Positions 1 to 7,400 of a stretch of DNA of 36,693 nt are shown here, one piece after another (position 1 is the first letter of the stretch; every line of letters starts with the position of its first letter). Under the pieces are notes generated by a model that did not search any database, was not told where the DNA came from, and saw only the letters and a program-made list of their open reading frames with translations. The DNA is from Acidobacteriota bacterium (GTDB lineage Bacteria; Acidobacteriota; Terriglobia; Terriglobales; Acidobacteriaceae), in contig JABCYV010000019.1 of assembly GCA_013290025.1 (NCBI GenBank), positions 1 to 36,693 on the forward strand. The letters are read 5' to 3'. Both the position numbers and the translations under genes were made by a program.

Positions 1-213
1 CGCATGGCCGAGGATCAGAGGTCCCCAAGAGCCGATGTAATCGATGTACTCGTTGCCATCCGCGTCCCACAGGTGTGAGCCTTGGCCGCGAACGATGAAC
101 GGCGGATCGCCGCCTACGGCAGCAAAGGCGCGTACTGGCGAATTCACTCCGCCGGGGATCATCTGCTCCGCGCGCTGCTGCAGCTTGCGCGATAGCTCGG
201 CCTTGCGCGACAT
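1..213 (-). CDS. hemL: Glutamate-1-semialdehyde 2,1-aminomutase, N-terminal part (cut by window edge)
   Basis: The first 71 codons are present; the rest lies beyond the left edge. The enzyme is PLP-dependent and converts glutamate-1-semialdehyde to 5-aminolevulinate in the C5 route to haem. The translation starts [18 protein letters not shown] and continues with [12 protein letters not shown], which is the hallmark N-terminus of HemL, then a [14 protein letters not shown] segment that matches the family's substrate-entry region. The catalytic lysine is out of view. The ATG at 213-211 is chosen because the family usually starts a few residues before the [11 protein letters not shown] motif. 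A possible minus-strand promoter (TTAGAA, 17 bp, TACAAT) lies about 140 bp upstream, between the gene and the RcnR-like gene. Identification is firm despite the truncation. Confidence 0.93.
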   Translation of the reverse strand, partial: MSRKAELSRKLQQRAEQMIPGGVNSPVRAFAAVGGDPPFIVRGQGSHLWDADGNEYIDYIGSWGPLILGHA

Positions 214-391
214 CGGTCCCCCACAAACCGACTAGTATGAAATAACTAATAAATATAGCAGCGGGAAAGGTTTGAAACACCGGCTTGCGATACTCGGAAA
301 TTCATCCGATTTTCATTTTCCTGCAACCTGGCTGAAACACGCTTTCGCTATTGTAGCCACAGTGACATGCCCTTCTAACCGGGAGGGTTCA

Positions 392-429
392 GGACAGCCT
401 CGGGGGGCTCCGGGCTGTCCCGTTTTATT
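392..429 (+). terminator. Terminator-like hairpin with T-rich tail, no obvious plus-strand gene
   Basis: GGACAGCC (392-399) pairs perfectly with GGCTGTCC (413-420) around a G-rich loop and is followed by CGTTTTATT. This is a factor-independent terminator shape for plus-strand transcription, but the flanking genes are both on the minus strand. On the minus strand no T-run follows the stem. The rest of the 214-496 gap shows no credible ORF. Confidence 0.4.
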
Positions 430-496
430 GGTGGCGCACTCGCGGCATTTTGTGGCGTCTATATTCGCAGCCTTGGGGTCGGGCCGGAGTGCGGGC

Positions 497-778
497 TCAC
501 TTCAAATAGGCGCGAATGATGTCTACCAACTCGTCTGCCGCTACAGCTTGCTCGGCGGTCGGTTTGCGCACAGGGTCGAGTACGTGGAAACGCACGTGGT
601 CCTCGACCAACTCGGCCATCAGTCCATTCATGGCTCCGCGGGCAGCGGTAATCATTTGCAACACGTCGCCGCAGTCTTTCTCATCTTCAGCCAGCGCCCG
701 CTCGATCGCTTCGATCTGACCGCGAATCCGCCGCACGCGTAGAACAAGTTTTTCTTTTTCTCGTATAGTATGAGACAT
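497..778 (-). CDS. CsoR/RcnR-family metal-responsive transcriptional repressor
   Basis: A 93-residue all-helical protein of the DUF156 (CsoR/RcnR/FrmR) family, DNA-binding tetramers that release DNA on binding a metal or electrophile. Visible ligands are His3, Cys36, His61 and His65. This is the H-C-H-H fingerprint of Ni/Co sensors such as RcnR and InrS; Cu-sensing CsoR has C-H-C, and FrmR has Pro2 with Glu at the last position. The helix-1 segment RRIRGQIEAIERAL and the MITAARGAMNGLM segment are typical. The start at 778 is preceded by AAGGAA. A G-tract operator overlaps its own promoter, so it is probably autoregulated. It is divergent from the Nramp-like gene at 1243, which may be a target. 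The family is sure; the metal is inferred from ligands only. Confidence 0.9.
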   Translation of the reverse strand: MSHTIREKEKLVLRVRRIRGQIEAIERALAEDEKDCGDVLQMITAARGAMNGLMAELVEDHVRFHVLDPVRKPTAEQAVAADELVDIIRAYLK

Positions 779-790
779 TTTTCCTTGACA

Positions 791-822
791 ATACTATAGG
801 GGGGTATGCTACAAGGGGTCAA
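791..822 (-). promoter_or_regulatory. Promoter with CsoR/RcnR-type G-tract operator
   Basis: On the minus strand, -35 TTGACC (822-817) and -10 TATAGT (798-793) are 18 bp apart, just upstream of the repressor gene. Between and over them lies ATAC-tataggggg-GTAT (791-807, plus strand), an inverted repeat around a G-run, the usual operator architecture for this repressor family. On the plus strand TTGACA (785-790) and TATGCT (805-810) are only 14 bp apart, so a divergent promoter here is doubtful. Confidence 0.65.
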
Positions 823-1242
823 GAGCGTTCGATTGATTTCATGATCGGAGCTTATATAGCGAAAAAAGAAAGGTATATGAGAAATCAAGACGACAAGCCT
901 CCGAGAATCGGCGGCTCTCCGGTATAGAGGCAGTGGATGTGATCCGATAGTCTTCTAGCGTGTTCCTGCCTATCGCCTCACCTCTGCTTCTTCTATTCCC
1001 AAAAAATTAATCGACAAATGCGGAGATTTGAGAGGCATATTGTCTCTCCTTCCTCCCGCGTTTCTCTTTGTTGGCCCGACGTAGCGCGGCGCCAAAGCGG
1101 TCCGCGCACGTAAGGATAGTTCTTGCTCGGCCACTGGAGTCGACATGTATTCACTCTTCAGTAGCGCTGTGATCGCGATGTTCCGGAACACTAAAAGCGG
1201 GGATTCAATAGGCCGGCAAAGCGGAGAAGAAAGGGGACAACG
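823..1242. other. Long non-coding leader/intergenic region before the first Nramp-like gene
   Basis: About 420 bp without a credible ORF. I see TTGATT and TATAGC (833-860, spacer 16) as a weak plus-strand promoter candidate, and a small GCC-CCG/CGG-GGC hairpin near 896-915. No known riboswitch consensus was recognised. The TTAA palindrome found at the other metal genes is absent here. Confidence 0.35.
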
Positions 1243-2577
1243 ATGATCCAGGAAAAAGTGCTCTCGATTTCGACCGCGGGTGTTGAGACCACGCTGCCGC
1301 CGGTTCGGGGCCGCGTGGTCCGTAGCAAATGGCTTTACCGCGTGTTGACCTTCCTGGTGGTCTTTGGGCCGGGATTGATTGTCATGGAAGCTGACAACGA
1401 TGCCGGAGCCGTGTCGACATACGTGCAAGCAGGCGCTCAGTATGGCACCAAATTGCTCTGGATTTTGCTGCTCTTATTGCCAGTCACGTACTTCATTCAA
1501 GAGATGGTGGTAAGGCTGGGGATCGCTACCGGGAAGGGTCACGCTGCGATGATCTACCAGCGTTTCGGGAAATGGTGGGGCCTGTTCTCGCTGGTCGATC
1601 TGCAGTTGGTGAACTTTCTGACCCTGGTAACGGAATTTGCCGCGATTGCACTCGCCCTTAGCCACATGAACATTGCGCCCAAAGTCGGCGTGCCGATTGC
1701 GGCGGTTGGCTTGGTATGCATGGTGCTTACGGGCAGCTATCGGCGCTGGGAACGAATCACGGTTTTCCTCTGCCTGCTCGACGTCTCCTGGCTGTTAATT
1801 GCTTTTAATTTGCGGCCGGCGTTTGGCCAGATTATCCACGATACGATTGTGGTCGGAGTTCCTGAGGGCGGCCTGACAACTGGTTTGGTGTTCCTGGTGA
1901 TCGCAATCGTCGGGACCACGATCGCCCCTTGGCAACTATTTTTCCAACAAAGTTGTATCGCCGATAAGCGCCTGCGCTTCGCGGATTTGAAGTGGTCGCG
2001 CCTGGACACGTTTCTAGGGGCGGTTTTCACCATCATTGTGGCTGGGTGCATGATGCTGGCGGGAAACGCCTCCAAGCTGCACGGCATTCCGTTTTCAGAT
2101 CCGGCGCAAATGGCCAATGACCTCCGCCTGTTTTCCGGCAAATTTGTGCGCGGTGGAATTCTGCTGCTGATGATCAACGCGGCGCTGCTGGGCACAACCG
2201 CAATTTCGCTATCCAGCGCGTGGGCATACGGCGAGGTGAAAGGCTGGCCCCACAGCCTAAACATGCCGGTGAGCAAGGCCAAAGGGTTTTACGCCACGTA
2301 CGTTGTGTGCGTGGCGCTCGCGGCGGCGATCGTACTGATTCCCGGCGCCCCGTTGCAGTTGATCATCATCGGGGTGCAGGTGCTGGCTGGCATCATGCTT
2401 CCGTCGGCCATCATCTTCCTGCAGTTGCTGCTGAACGACAAAGCAGTGCTGGGCGAAAAGTTTGTCAACCAACGCTGGAACAACTGGGTGAACTGGACCA
2501 TCGTCGTCACTTTGTTTTTCCTTTCGCTAATCCTGGCAGCCCAAGTGGTTGCCCCCAACCTGTTTCCTCATTCGTAG
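1243..2577 (+). CDS. Nramp (SLC11)-family divalent metal transporter, atypical site (NRMT-like)
   Basis: A 444-residue inner-membrane protein with about 11 hydrophobic helices, likely a proton- or gradient-driven divalent cation importer. Helix 1 has VMEADNDAGAVSTY where classical Nramps have a DPGN motif; ungapped alignment gives D-A-G-A, so Asp is kept and Asn is lost. Helix 6 reads TTIAPWQLFFQQS, so the metal-binding Met of the classical MPH motif is Ala and His is Trp. Loss of the soft Met ligand recalls the Nramp-related magnesium transporters (NRMTs), so the substrate is uncertain: Mn, Mg, Ni/Co or other. The ATG at 1243 is preceded by AAGGGGA at 1231. It is followed after 23 bp by a small membrane protein and shares its layout with the locus at 17019-18691. 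Confidence 0.88.
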   Translation: MIQEKVLSISTAGVETTLPPVRGRVVRSKWLYRVLTFLVVFGPGLIVMEADNDAGAVSTYVQAGAQYGTKLLWILLLLLPVTYFIQEMVVRLGIATGKGHAAMIYQRFGKWWGLFSLVDLQLVNFLTLVTEFAAIALALSHMNIAPKVGVPIAAVGLVCMVLTGSYRRWERITVFLCLLDVSWLLIAFNLRPAFGQIIHDTIVVGVPEGGLTTGLVFLVIAIVGTTIAPWQLFFQQSCIADKRLRFADLKWSRLDTFLGAVFTIIVAGCMMLAGNASKLHGIPFSDPAQMANDLRLFSGKFVRGGILLLMINAALLGTTAISLSSAWAYGEVKGWPHSLNMPVSKAKGFYATYVVCVALAAAIVLIPGAPLQLIIIGVQVLAGIMLPSAIIFLQLLLNDKAVLGEKFVNQRWNNWVNWTIVVTLFFLSLILAAQVVAPNLFPHS

Positions 2578-2600
2578 GGAAAGAAACGGAGAGGCGCACC

Positions 2601-2849
2601 ATGAGCGTACTAGGTTTTCTGAAGCCGATGATGATCAACCACATTCCCGAGAATCATTTCCTCGTGGTCCATCCGCTGGATGACGTAATGGAGGAAAAAG
2701 TGGACACGTCCGCGCTCGGACCTATGCCGATGACCACTAGCGTAAAGCTCTGCCTGATGACGCTACGTGGATATTTGATTCTGATGATACTGCTGGTGCT
2801 CTACCACGTGATCGATCTGGCAGGAGTCATCGGACAGCGGGCTCACTGA
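2601..2849 (+). CDS. Small single-TM membrane protein paired with Nramp-like transporter
   Basis: An 82-residue protein whose first ~50 residues are soluble (NHIPENHFLVVHPLDDVM) and whose C-terminal part is one hydrophobic helix, LRGYLILMILLVLYHVIDLA. The ATG at 2601 has an AACGGAGAGG stretch just upstream and lies 23 bp after the Nramp stop, so the two are probably cotranscribed. The reading frame stays open further upstream, inside the transporter gene, but the coupled start is more likely. The helix resembles that of the 72-residue protein after the second Nramp-like gene (LRxYLxxMxxxVxYxVxxxA, 8 of 20 positions identical). A role as an accessory subunit or stability factor for the transporter is inferred from this repeated pairing; no known family was recognised. 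Confidence 0.72.
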   Translation: MSVLGFLKPMMINHIPENHFLVVHPLDDVMEEKVDTSALGPMPMTTSVKLCLMTLRGYLILMILLVLYHVIDLAGVIGQRAH

Positions 2850-2906
2850 CGATTCGGCCTGATGCCGTTTGGAAGTTACACACTCTTAGAAAGGAGGTAA
2901 CCAACA

Positions 2907-3116
2907 ATGTCCTGCATGAACTCATTTGCACAATCGGCAACGGTGACGACGATACAGCTCGTGCGCGCTTGCTGTGACCACTGTGATTTGTGGCACACGG
3001 AACTGACGACAAAACGCAAGCTGCCGTTAAACATGAGCTGGGTCGTGGTCACCGACGAAATGGGCAAGCGACAGCTCCGCATGCGTTGGACCGTGGCAGA
3101 GGCAGAACAGCGCTGA
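2907..3116 (+). CDS. Small cysteine-rich hypothetical protein (possible metal binding)
   Basis: A 69-residue protein preceded by a near-perfect Shine-Dalgarno AAGGAGGT (2891-2898) at 8 nt from the ATG, which is the main evidence that it is real. It contains Cys3 and a cluster RACCDHCDLWH (Cys22, Cys23, Cys26, with His25 and His30), a plausible metal or redox site, followed by a basic/strand-like tail MSWVVVTDEMGKRQLRMRW. There is no signal peptide or TM segment. It follows the Nramp-like gene and its small partner by 57 bp on the same strand, so a role in handling the imported metal is possible but only inferred. No family was recognised. Confidence 0.65.
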   Translation: MSCMNSFAQSATVTTIQLVRACCDHCDLWHTELTTKRKLPLNMSWVVVTDEMGKRQLRMRWTVAEAEQR

Positions 3117-3144
3117 AGCGCATCCGGCCGTTCTTTGGTCGCTA

Positions 3145-3174
3145 TTAATCATGGTTTAGTATAAAGTATATACG
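3145..3174 (+). promoter_or_regulatory. Predicted metalloregulator operator over -35, with -10, upstream of the porin
   Basis: The palindrome-like TTAATCATGGTTTA (3145-3158) overlaps a -35 position (TTAATC), and TATACG (3169-3174) is 18 bp downstream as a -10. The same arrangement occurs before the MntR-like gene and the second Nramp gene. It would give the porin transcript a leader of about 120 nt. The 3175-3300 leader holds only a 28-codon upstream ORF at 3189, which I do not consider a gene. Confidence 0.55.
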
Positions 3175-3300
3175 CACATTAATATTGATGGACTGCGAGG
3201 GGATCGCGGCTGGCAAAACTCGACACGCCGCGACCCCGATAGTTTTTAATGTTCTGTTAACTGAGAGGGAGTAGCTTTCAAGGGACTATTCCGGTAACAA

Positions 3301-4731
3301 ATGAAGAAGCAAAACCGACTCGTTAGTTGGGGGCGCTGGATGGTAATCGCCTTCTGGGCGATGACAGCTGCCTTGGCCGCCCCTGCGCACGCCCAACAAC
3401 GCGATGATCCTCCACAGGGGCCTGCCTTGAACGCTGATAGTGAAGCGGATTCGCCTGACCCGCAGAGCATGTTCCCGCACTTTAAAGACACTCGCTTTTG
3501 GCTGTCGGGGCAGGCAAATTTCATTTTCCAAACTCATCCTCCGTTCGATGCGAAGTACAGCGGCAAGAACAGTCTCAACCCCAACTATGAAAAGGCTACT
3601 TCGCGCGTGCTCACGCTCTACACCGGCTTGCGTTTGAATAATTCCACGGAGATCCTGGTCGACATCGAAGAAGCGGGTGGTACCGCTCTCAGCACCGGCC
3701 TTGGCCTGGCCGGCGATACAGATTTGGACATCGTGCGCAATCCTCTGCTCAGCAAGGCACCGTATCTGGCGCGCGGCATGATTCATAAAATATTCGCGCT
3801 CAGCAAAGACAAGGTGGAGAGCGAGCGTACTCCGCTCTCACTGTTCGACGAGCTGCCGCGTCGCCGCCTGGAAGTTCGCTTCGGAAAGTTCACCTTGCCC
3901 GATTTCGTTGATCTGAATTCGGTGGGCTCCGATACCCATTTTCAATTCTCCAACTGGTCCGTGGACAACAACGGCGCCTGGGATTACGCCGCCGATACGC
4001 GCGGCTACACCGTGGGCGTCATGGCAGACTACGAGGACCGCAACTGGGGTTTCCGCTTTGTCGAAGGGCTTATGCCGAAGGTAGCGAACGGGATTGATCT
4101 GGTGTGGCGGCCGTGGCAGGTGCACGCCGAAAACTTCGAGTTTGAGTTGCGCCACGGACTCATCCCGAAGAAGCCAGGCGTGGTGCGTATTCTTGCTTAC
4201 ACCAATTACGCGAACATGGGAATCTACCGCGACCAGATCATCCAGGCTGAGCAAAACCATATCGCACCCGACATCACCAGACATCCCTGGCACATCACGC
4301 GCAAGTATGGCTTTGGCGTCAACCTGGAACAGAATCTCACCCGGAATCTCACAGCGTTTGCACGTTGGGGATGGGACAACGGAAAAACCGAGTCCTTTGC
4401 CTACACCGAGATTGATTTGACCGTCGCCGAGGGCGTAAAGGTGAATGGAGCGAAGTGGCATCGAAAACAGGACCGCGGGGGCATTGCCTACGTGTCAAAC
4501 GGAATCAAAAAAGATCACCAGAATTATTTGGCGGCCGGCGGCTTCGGCTTCTTGCTCGGCGATGGCAAGCTGAACTACGGTCGGGAAAACATTTTGGAAG
4601 CGTTTTACACCGCCCACGTGTGGCGAGGGATTTACATCGCACCGGGCGTGCAGCACATCAACAATCCGGGCTACAACCGCGACCGCGGGCCGGTGGTGGT
4701 GCCATCTTTCCGCGCCCACGTGGAGTTTTAG
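3301..4731 (+). CDS. Outer-membrane porin, OprB/carbohydrate-porin-like
   Basis: A 476-residue exported beta-barrel. Residues 1-31 form a signal peptide (MKKQNR, hydrophobic core, AHA cleavage before QQRDD). The mature protein has many alternating amphipathic strands rich in aromatic and Gly residues (FWLSGQANFIFQ, GYTVGVMADYEDRNWGFRF, YGFGVNLEQNLT) and ends in Phe (AHVEF), the usual OM insertion signal. The strand pattern and the DNNGAWDY and GRENILEAFY segments resemble OprB-type porins. Its position after Nramp-like genes and the shared operator suggest that it supplies the periplasm with the metal or a metal chelate, but a sugar or other solute cannot be excluded. The start is chosen for the signal peptide; the Shine-Dalgarno is weak. 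Confidence 0.75.
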   Translation: MKKQNRLVSWGRWMVIAFWAMTAALAAPAHAQQRDDPPQGPALNADSEADSPDPQSMFPHFKDTRFWLSGQANFIFQTHPPFDAKYSGKNSLNPNYEKATSRVLTLYTGLRLNNSTEILVDIEEAGGTALSTGLGLAGDTDLDIVRNPLLSKAPYLARGMIHKIFALSKDKVESERTPLSLFDELPRRRLEVRFGKFTLPDFVDLNSVGSDTHFQFSNWSVDNNGAWDYAADTRGYTVGVMADYEDRNWGFRFVEGLMPKVANGIDLVWRPWQVHAENFEFELRHGLIPKKPGVVRILAYTNYANMGIYRDQIIQAEQNHIAPDITRHPWHITRKYGFGVNLEQNLTRNLTAFARWGWDNGKTESFAYTEIDLTVAEGVKVNGAKWHRKQDRGGIAYVSNGIKKDHQNYLAAGGFGFLLGDGKLNYGRENILEAFYTAHVWRGIYIAPGVQHINNPGYNRDRGPVVVPSFRAHVEF

Positions 4732-4753
4732 ATTCGGGTTGGAGGAAGAAACT

Positions 4754-5644
4754 TTGCCGAGCAACTCGAACGGCGTCAACGGTCACTCCATGGTCGATCG
4801 GCTGCAACGAGTGCTGGTGTGTCCGCCGCATTCAGCGGGATGGGACACATCGGCGGCGGCAACGCGTTGGCGGGAGCTGGGGTTCGCCCATGCACCCGAT
4901 TTCGAGAAAGCGAAAGGACAACATGATGAGTTATTTCGCCAACTACAAGCGGCTGGAGCCGAAGTAGCCCACCTCCCGGTGTCATCCACCCTCACGCTGG
5001 ATGCGGTCTACACTCACGATCCGTCGTTCGCGACCGATTACGGCATGGTTGTGATGAATCCCGGCAAAGCTAATCGCGTCGCGGAAGCCGCACAACATCG
5101 CAAGTTTTATCAGACTCTCGGCATTTCAATGCTTGGCGAGATTACGCCGCCCGGCGCCACCGAAGCAGGAGACATGATCTGGCTGGATGCGAAAACTTTG
5201 CTTATCGGTCTCGGATACCGTACCAACGCCGCGGGAATTGCTCAGATGCGCGCCCTGCTGGCGCCCAAAGGAGTGGAAGTTATCTCCGCCCCACTGCCTT
5301 ACGGTCCCGGGCCTTCCGCCTGTCTGCACTTGATGTCGCTGATCAGCTTCCTAGATGAGCAAACCGCCGTGGTCGATCTGCCGTGGCTAGCTGTGGAAAC
5401 GGTCGAGATGCTGAAGTCTCGCGCATACCGCTTTGTTGAAATCGACTATTCGGAGCGCGATACGCTGGCCTGCAATATTCTTTCTTTAGGCGAGAAGCGG
5501 CTGCTTGCGTTGGAAGAAAATCAGAAGACCAACGAGAAACTCCGTCAAGCAGGATTCGACGTGCGCACTTTCCCCGGCTCCGAGCTGTGCGTCAATGGCG
5601 GCGGTGGCCCGACCTGCCTGACGCGACCGCTACTGAGACTTTGA
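4754..5644 (+). CDS. DDAH/amidinotransferase-family hydrolase
   Basis: A 296-residue cytoplasmic protein of the guanidino-group-modifying superfamily (dimethylarginine dimethylaminohydrolase, arginine deiminase). Family motifs in order: YTHDPSF near the N-terminus, EAGDM (acid of the triad), CLHLMS (catalytic His) and NGGGGPTCLTRP with the nucleophile Cys288. The likely substrate is methylated arginine or a related guanidino compound, yielding citrulline and an amine. The start is set at TTG 4754 because GGAGG (4741-4745) sits 8 nt before it; a longer in-frame start at 4739 would overlap this ribosome site. It begins 22 bp after the porin stop and is probably in the same transcript. It converges on gatB. 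Confidence 0.85.
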   Translation: MPSNSNGVNGHSMVDRLQRVLVCPPHSAGWDTSAAATRWRELGFAHAPDFEKAKGQHDELFRQLQAAGAEVAHLPVSSTLTLDAVYTHDPSFATDYGMVVMNPGKANRVAEAAQHRKFYQTLGISMLGEITPPGATEAGDMIWLDAKTLLIGLGYRTNAAGIAQMRALLAPKGVEVISAPLPYGPGPSACLHLMSLISFLDEQTAVVDLPWLAVETVEMLKSRAYRFVEIDYSERDTLACNILSLGEKRLLALEENQKTNEKLRQAGFDVRTFPGSELCVNGGGGPTCLTRPLLRL

Positions 5645-5691
5645 GCTTCTGCCGCGACAATTCCAAACCTGGTAACTCTGCACGGAGAAAG

Positions 5692-7170
5692 CTAGGTTTG
5701 CAGCTTCTTCACCAGCAGCTCGTTCACCAACTGCGGATTGGCTTGACCTTTGGACGCTTTCATCACCTGGCCGACGAAGAAGCCCACGACCGTGGTCTTG
5801 CCCGCGCGGTACTGCTCGACTTGCTTGGGATTGGCTCCGATGATCTCGTCGATGATTCTTTCCAGCGCTGAAGTATCACGCGACTGCTCCGGTTTACCTT
5901 CTTCTTCGTAGACGGCTGGAAAATCTCTCCCCCGCTCGAAGCTGAGATCGTAGAGGTCCTTCAGCATCTTTCCGGAAATTGTCCCGCTCTCCACCAAATC
6001 GGCTGACAGCGCTACACCCGTCATTGAAATAGGGGAATGCCCGATCTCCAGGCCTTTGGCCTTTAATCGTCCCATCAGTTCGCTCTGGACCAGGTTTGCC
6101 ACGCGCTTGGGACTCTTTGCCACCTTCGCTGCCGCTTCGAACTGGTCCGCGAGCGCTTTGGTGAAGGTAAGAACCTGCGCGTCATACTCCGTAATGCCAT
6201 AGTCCGCGACCATGCGCTCGCGTCGCGCTTCGGGCAGCTCGGGCAGAGAAGCGCGGATCTCGGCCTGCCATTTCTCATCCACTATTAAAGGCAGCAGATC
6301 CGGCTCGGGGAAATAACGATAGTCGTGTGCCTGCTCCTTCGATCGCATGCTATAGGTCTTGCCTTCATTCGAGTTGTAGAGCCGTGTCTCCTGCGTGATC
6401 TTTTCTCCGGACTCGATCACTCCGATTTGGCGGTCTATCTCGTACTCCAGCGCCTCGCGGATAAAGCGGAACGAATTGACGTTCTTGACTTCGATTTTTG
6501 TGCCGAATTCCTTCTGCCTGCGCGGACGCACACTGATATTGGCGTCGCAACGCAAGGAGCCTTCCTCCATATTGCAGTCGCTGACCCCGGTGTAGAGGAT
6601 GATCTCCTTGAGCCGCGTGAGGTATTCGTAAGCTTCGTCGGCCGAGGCAATGTCGGGCTCGCTGACGATTTCAATCAGAGGTACGCCGCTGCGGTTGAGA
6701 TCAATCGCAGTCGTCTCTGCCGAATTGGCAAAACCTTCATGCAGACTCTTGCCTGCATCCTCCTCTAAGTGAAGCCGCGTGATCCCAATCCTCTTGGTTC
6801 GCCCCTGAACCGAAATTTCGATCGCTCCGTGCTCAGCCAGCGGCTTGTCGTACTGTGAAATCTGATAGCCCTTAGGCAGGTCAGGATAGAAGTAATTCTT
6901 ACGGGCAAAGATGGAAGTCTCGTTCACTCGGCAATTCAGCGCCATCGCCGCCAAGACTGCAAACTCCACCGCCTTGCGATTCAATACAGGCAATGCTCCC
7001 GGCAAACCGAGGCAAACGGGGCACACGTTGGTATTGGGTGGATCGCCAAAGCGGGTGGAGCAGGAGCAGAAAATCTTGCTCACAGTCTGGAGCTGGACGT
7101 GCACTTCCAAGCCGATGACCGGCTCATATTTGGCGCGGGCCGCCACCGAGGTTTCCGGCGTCGTGACCAT
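5692..7170 (-). CDS. gatB: Aspartyl/glutamyl-tRNA(Asn/Gln) amidotransferase subunit B
   Basis: The 492-residue GatB, which binds mischarged Glu-tRNA(Gln) or Asp-tRNA(Asn) and performs ATP-dependent amidation with ammonia from GatA. Visible signatures: YEPVIGLEVHVQL at the N-terminus, the zinc cysteines FCSCS and CPVCLGLPG, KNYFYPDLPKGYQISQYD, and the C-terminal tail domain with the GFFVGQVMKASKGQANP motif. Length is normal. gatA and gatC are not adjacent. The ATG at 7170 has no Shine-Dalgarno and lies 8 nt from a perfect minus-strand TATAAT, so the message is probably leaderless. Confidence 0.97.
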   Translation of the reverse strand: MVTTPETSVAARAKYEPVIGLEVHVQLQTVSKIFCSCSTRFGDPPNTNVCPVCLGLPGALPVLNRKAVEFAVLAAMALNCRVNETSIFARKNYFYPDLPKGYQISQYDKPLAEHGAIEISVQGRTKRIGITRLHLEEDAGKSLHEGFANSAETTAIDLNRSGVPLIEIVSEPDIASADEAYEYLTRLKEIILYTGVSDCNMEEGSLRCDANISVRPRRQKEFGTKIEVKNVNSFRFIREALEYEIDRQIGVIESGEKITQETRLYNSNEGKTYSMRSKEQAHDYRYFPEPDLLPLIVDEKWQAEIRASLPELPEARRERMVADYGITEYDAQVLTFTKALADQFEAAAKVAKSPKRVANLVQSELMGRLKAKGLEIGHSPISMTGVALSADLVESGTISGKMLKDLYDLSFERGRDFPAVYEEEGKPEQSRDTSALERIIDEIIGANPKQVEQYRAGKTTVVGFFVGQVMKASKGQANPQLVNELLVKKLQT

Positions 7171-7184
7171 ATCGAGTGATTATA
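7171..7184 (-). promoter_or_regulatory. gatB promoter -10 box, leaderless arrangement
   Basis: Minus-strand TATAAT (7184-7179) is followed by 8 nt and then the gatB ATG, so transcription should start at or within a base or two of the start codon. No good -35 is visible. Confidence 0.6.
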
Positions 7185-7248
7185 AAGGCTGTGACTAATG
7201 ATGGAGTTTTATGCAGTGAACTGATCGTGGCTCTTTTTCAACCAGACT

Positions 7249-7360
7249 GGCGTCATCCCTCGCTTTGAAAGGGATCTGGCGTGCAGAACGGCAGCGAGCT
7301 CAGCGAAGCTCCGCGCAAGATCCCTCGCCCGGCTGTAGTACGCCGGCTTGGGATGACGCC
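7249..7360. repeat. Dispersed palindromic repeat, GTCATCCC family (copy 1)
   Basis: A 112-bp element bounded by a perfect 11-bp inverted repeat, GGCGTCATCCC (7249-7259) and GGGATGACGCC (7350-7360), with inner arms AGGGATCT and AGATCCCT. It fills most of the 230-bp gap between gatB and the secreted hypothetical gene. A full-size relative lies at 28228-28340 and a half copy at 18426. The structure is like a REP/MITE element; no transposase is inside. Confidence 0.75.
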
Positions 7361-7400
7361 TAAGAAGAGATCCGAGATCCGAACTGACCGCGCTAGAGAA

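Noticed and set aside
326-355. Possible sigma-54 promoter (TGGC...GC) before the orphan terminator
   Set aside because: The GG to GC spacing is 9 nt rather than 10, and the -12 element is poor.
272-742. 156-codon plus-strand ORF
   Set aside because: It runs opposite to the clear RcnR/CsoR-family gene at 497-778 and across a terminator hairpin; the product has no recognisable pattern.
823-1242. Metal riboswitch (NiCo, yybP-ykoY) in the long Nramp leader
   Set aside because: No matching consensus or nested stem architecture could be found by eye.
970-1428. 152-codon minus-strand ORF overlapping the start of the first Nramp-like gene
   Set aside because: Antisense shadow of the transporter's N-terminus and its leader; no ribosome site or protein-like composition.
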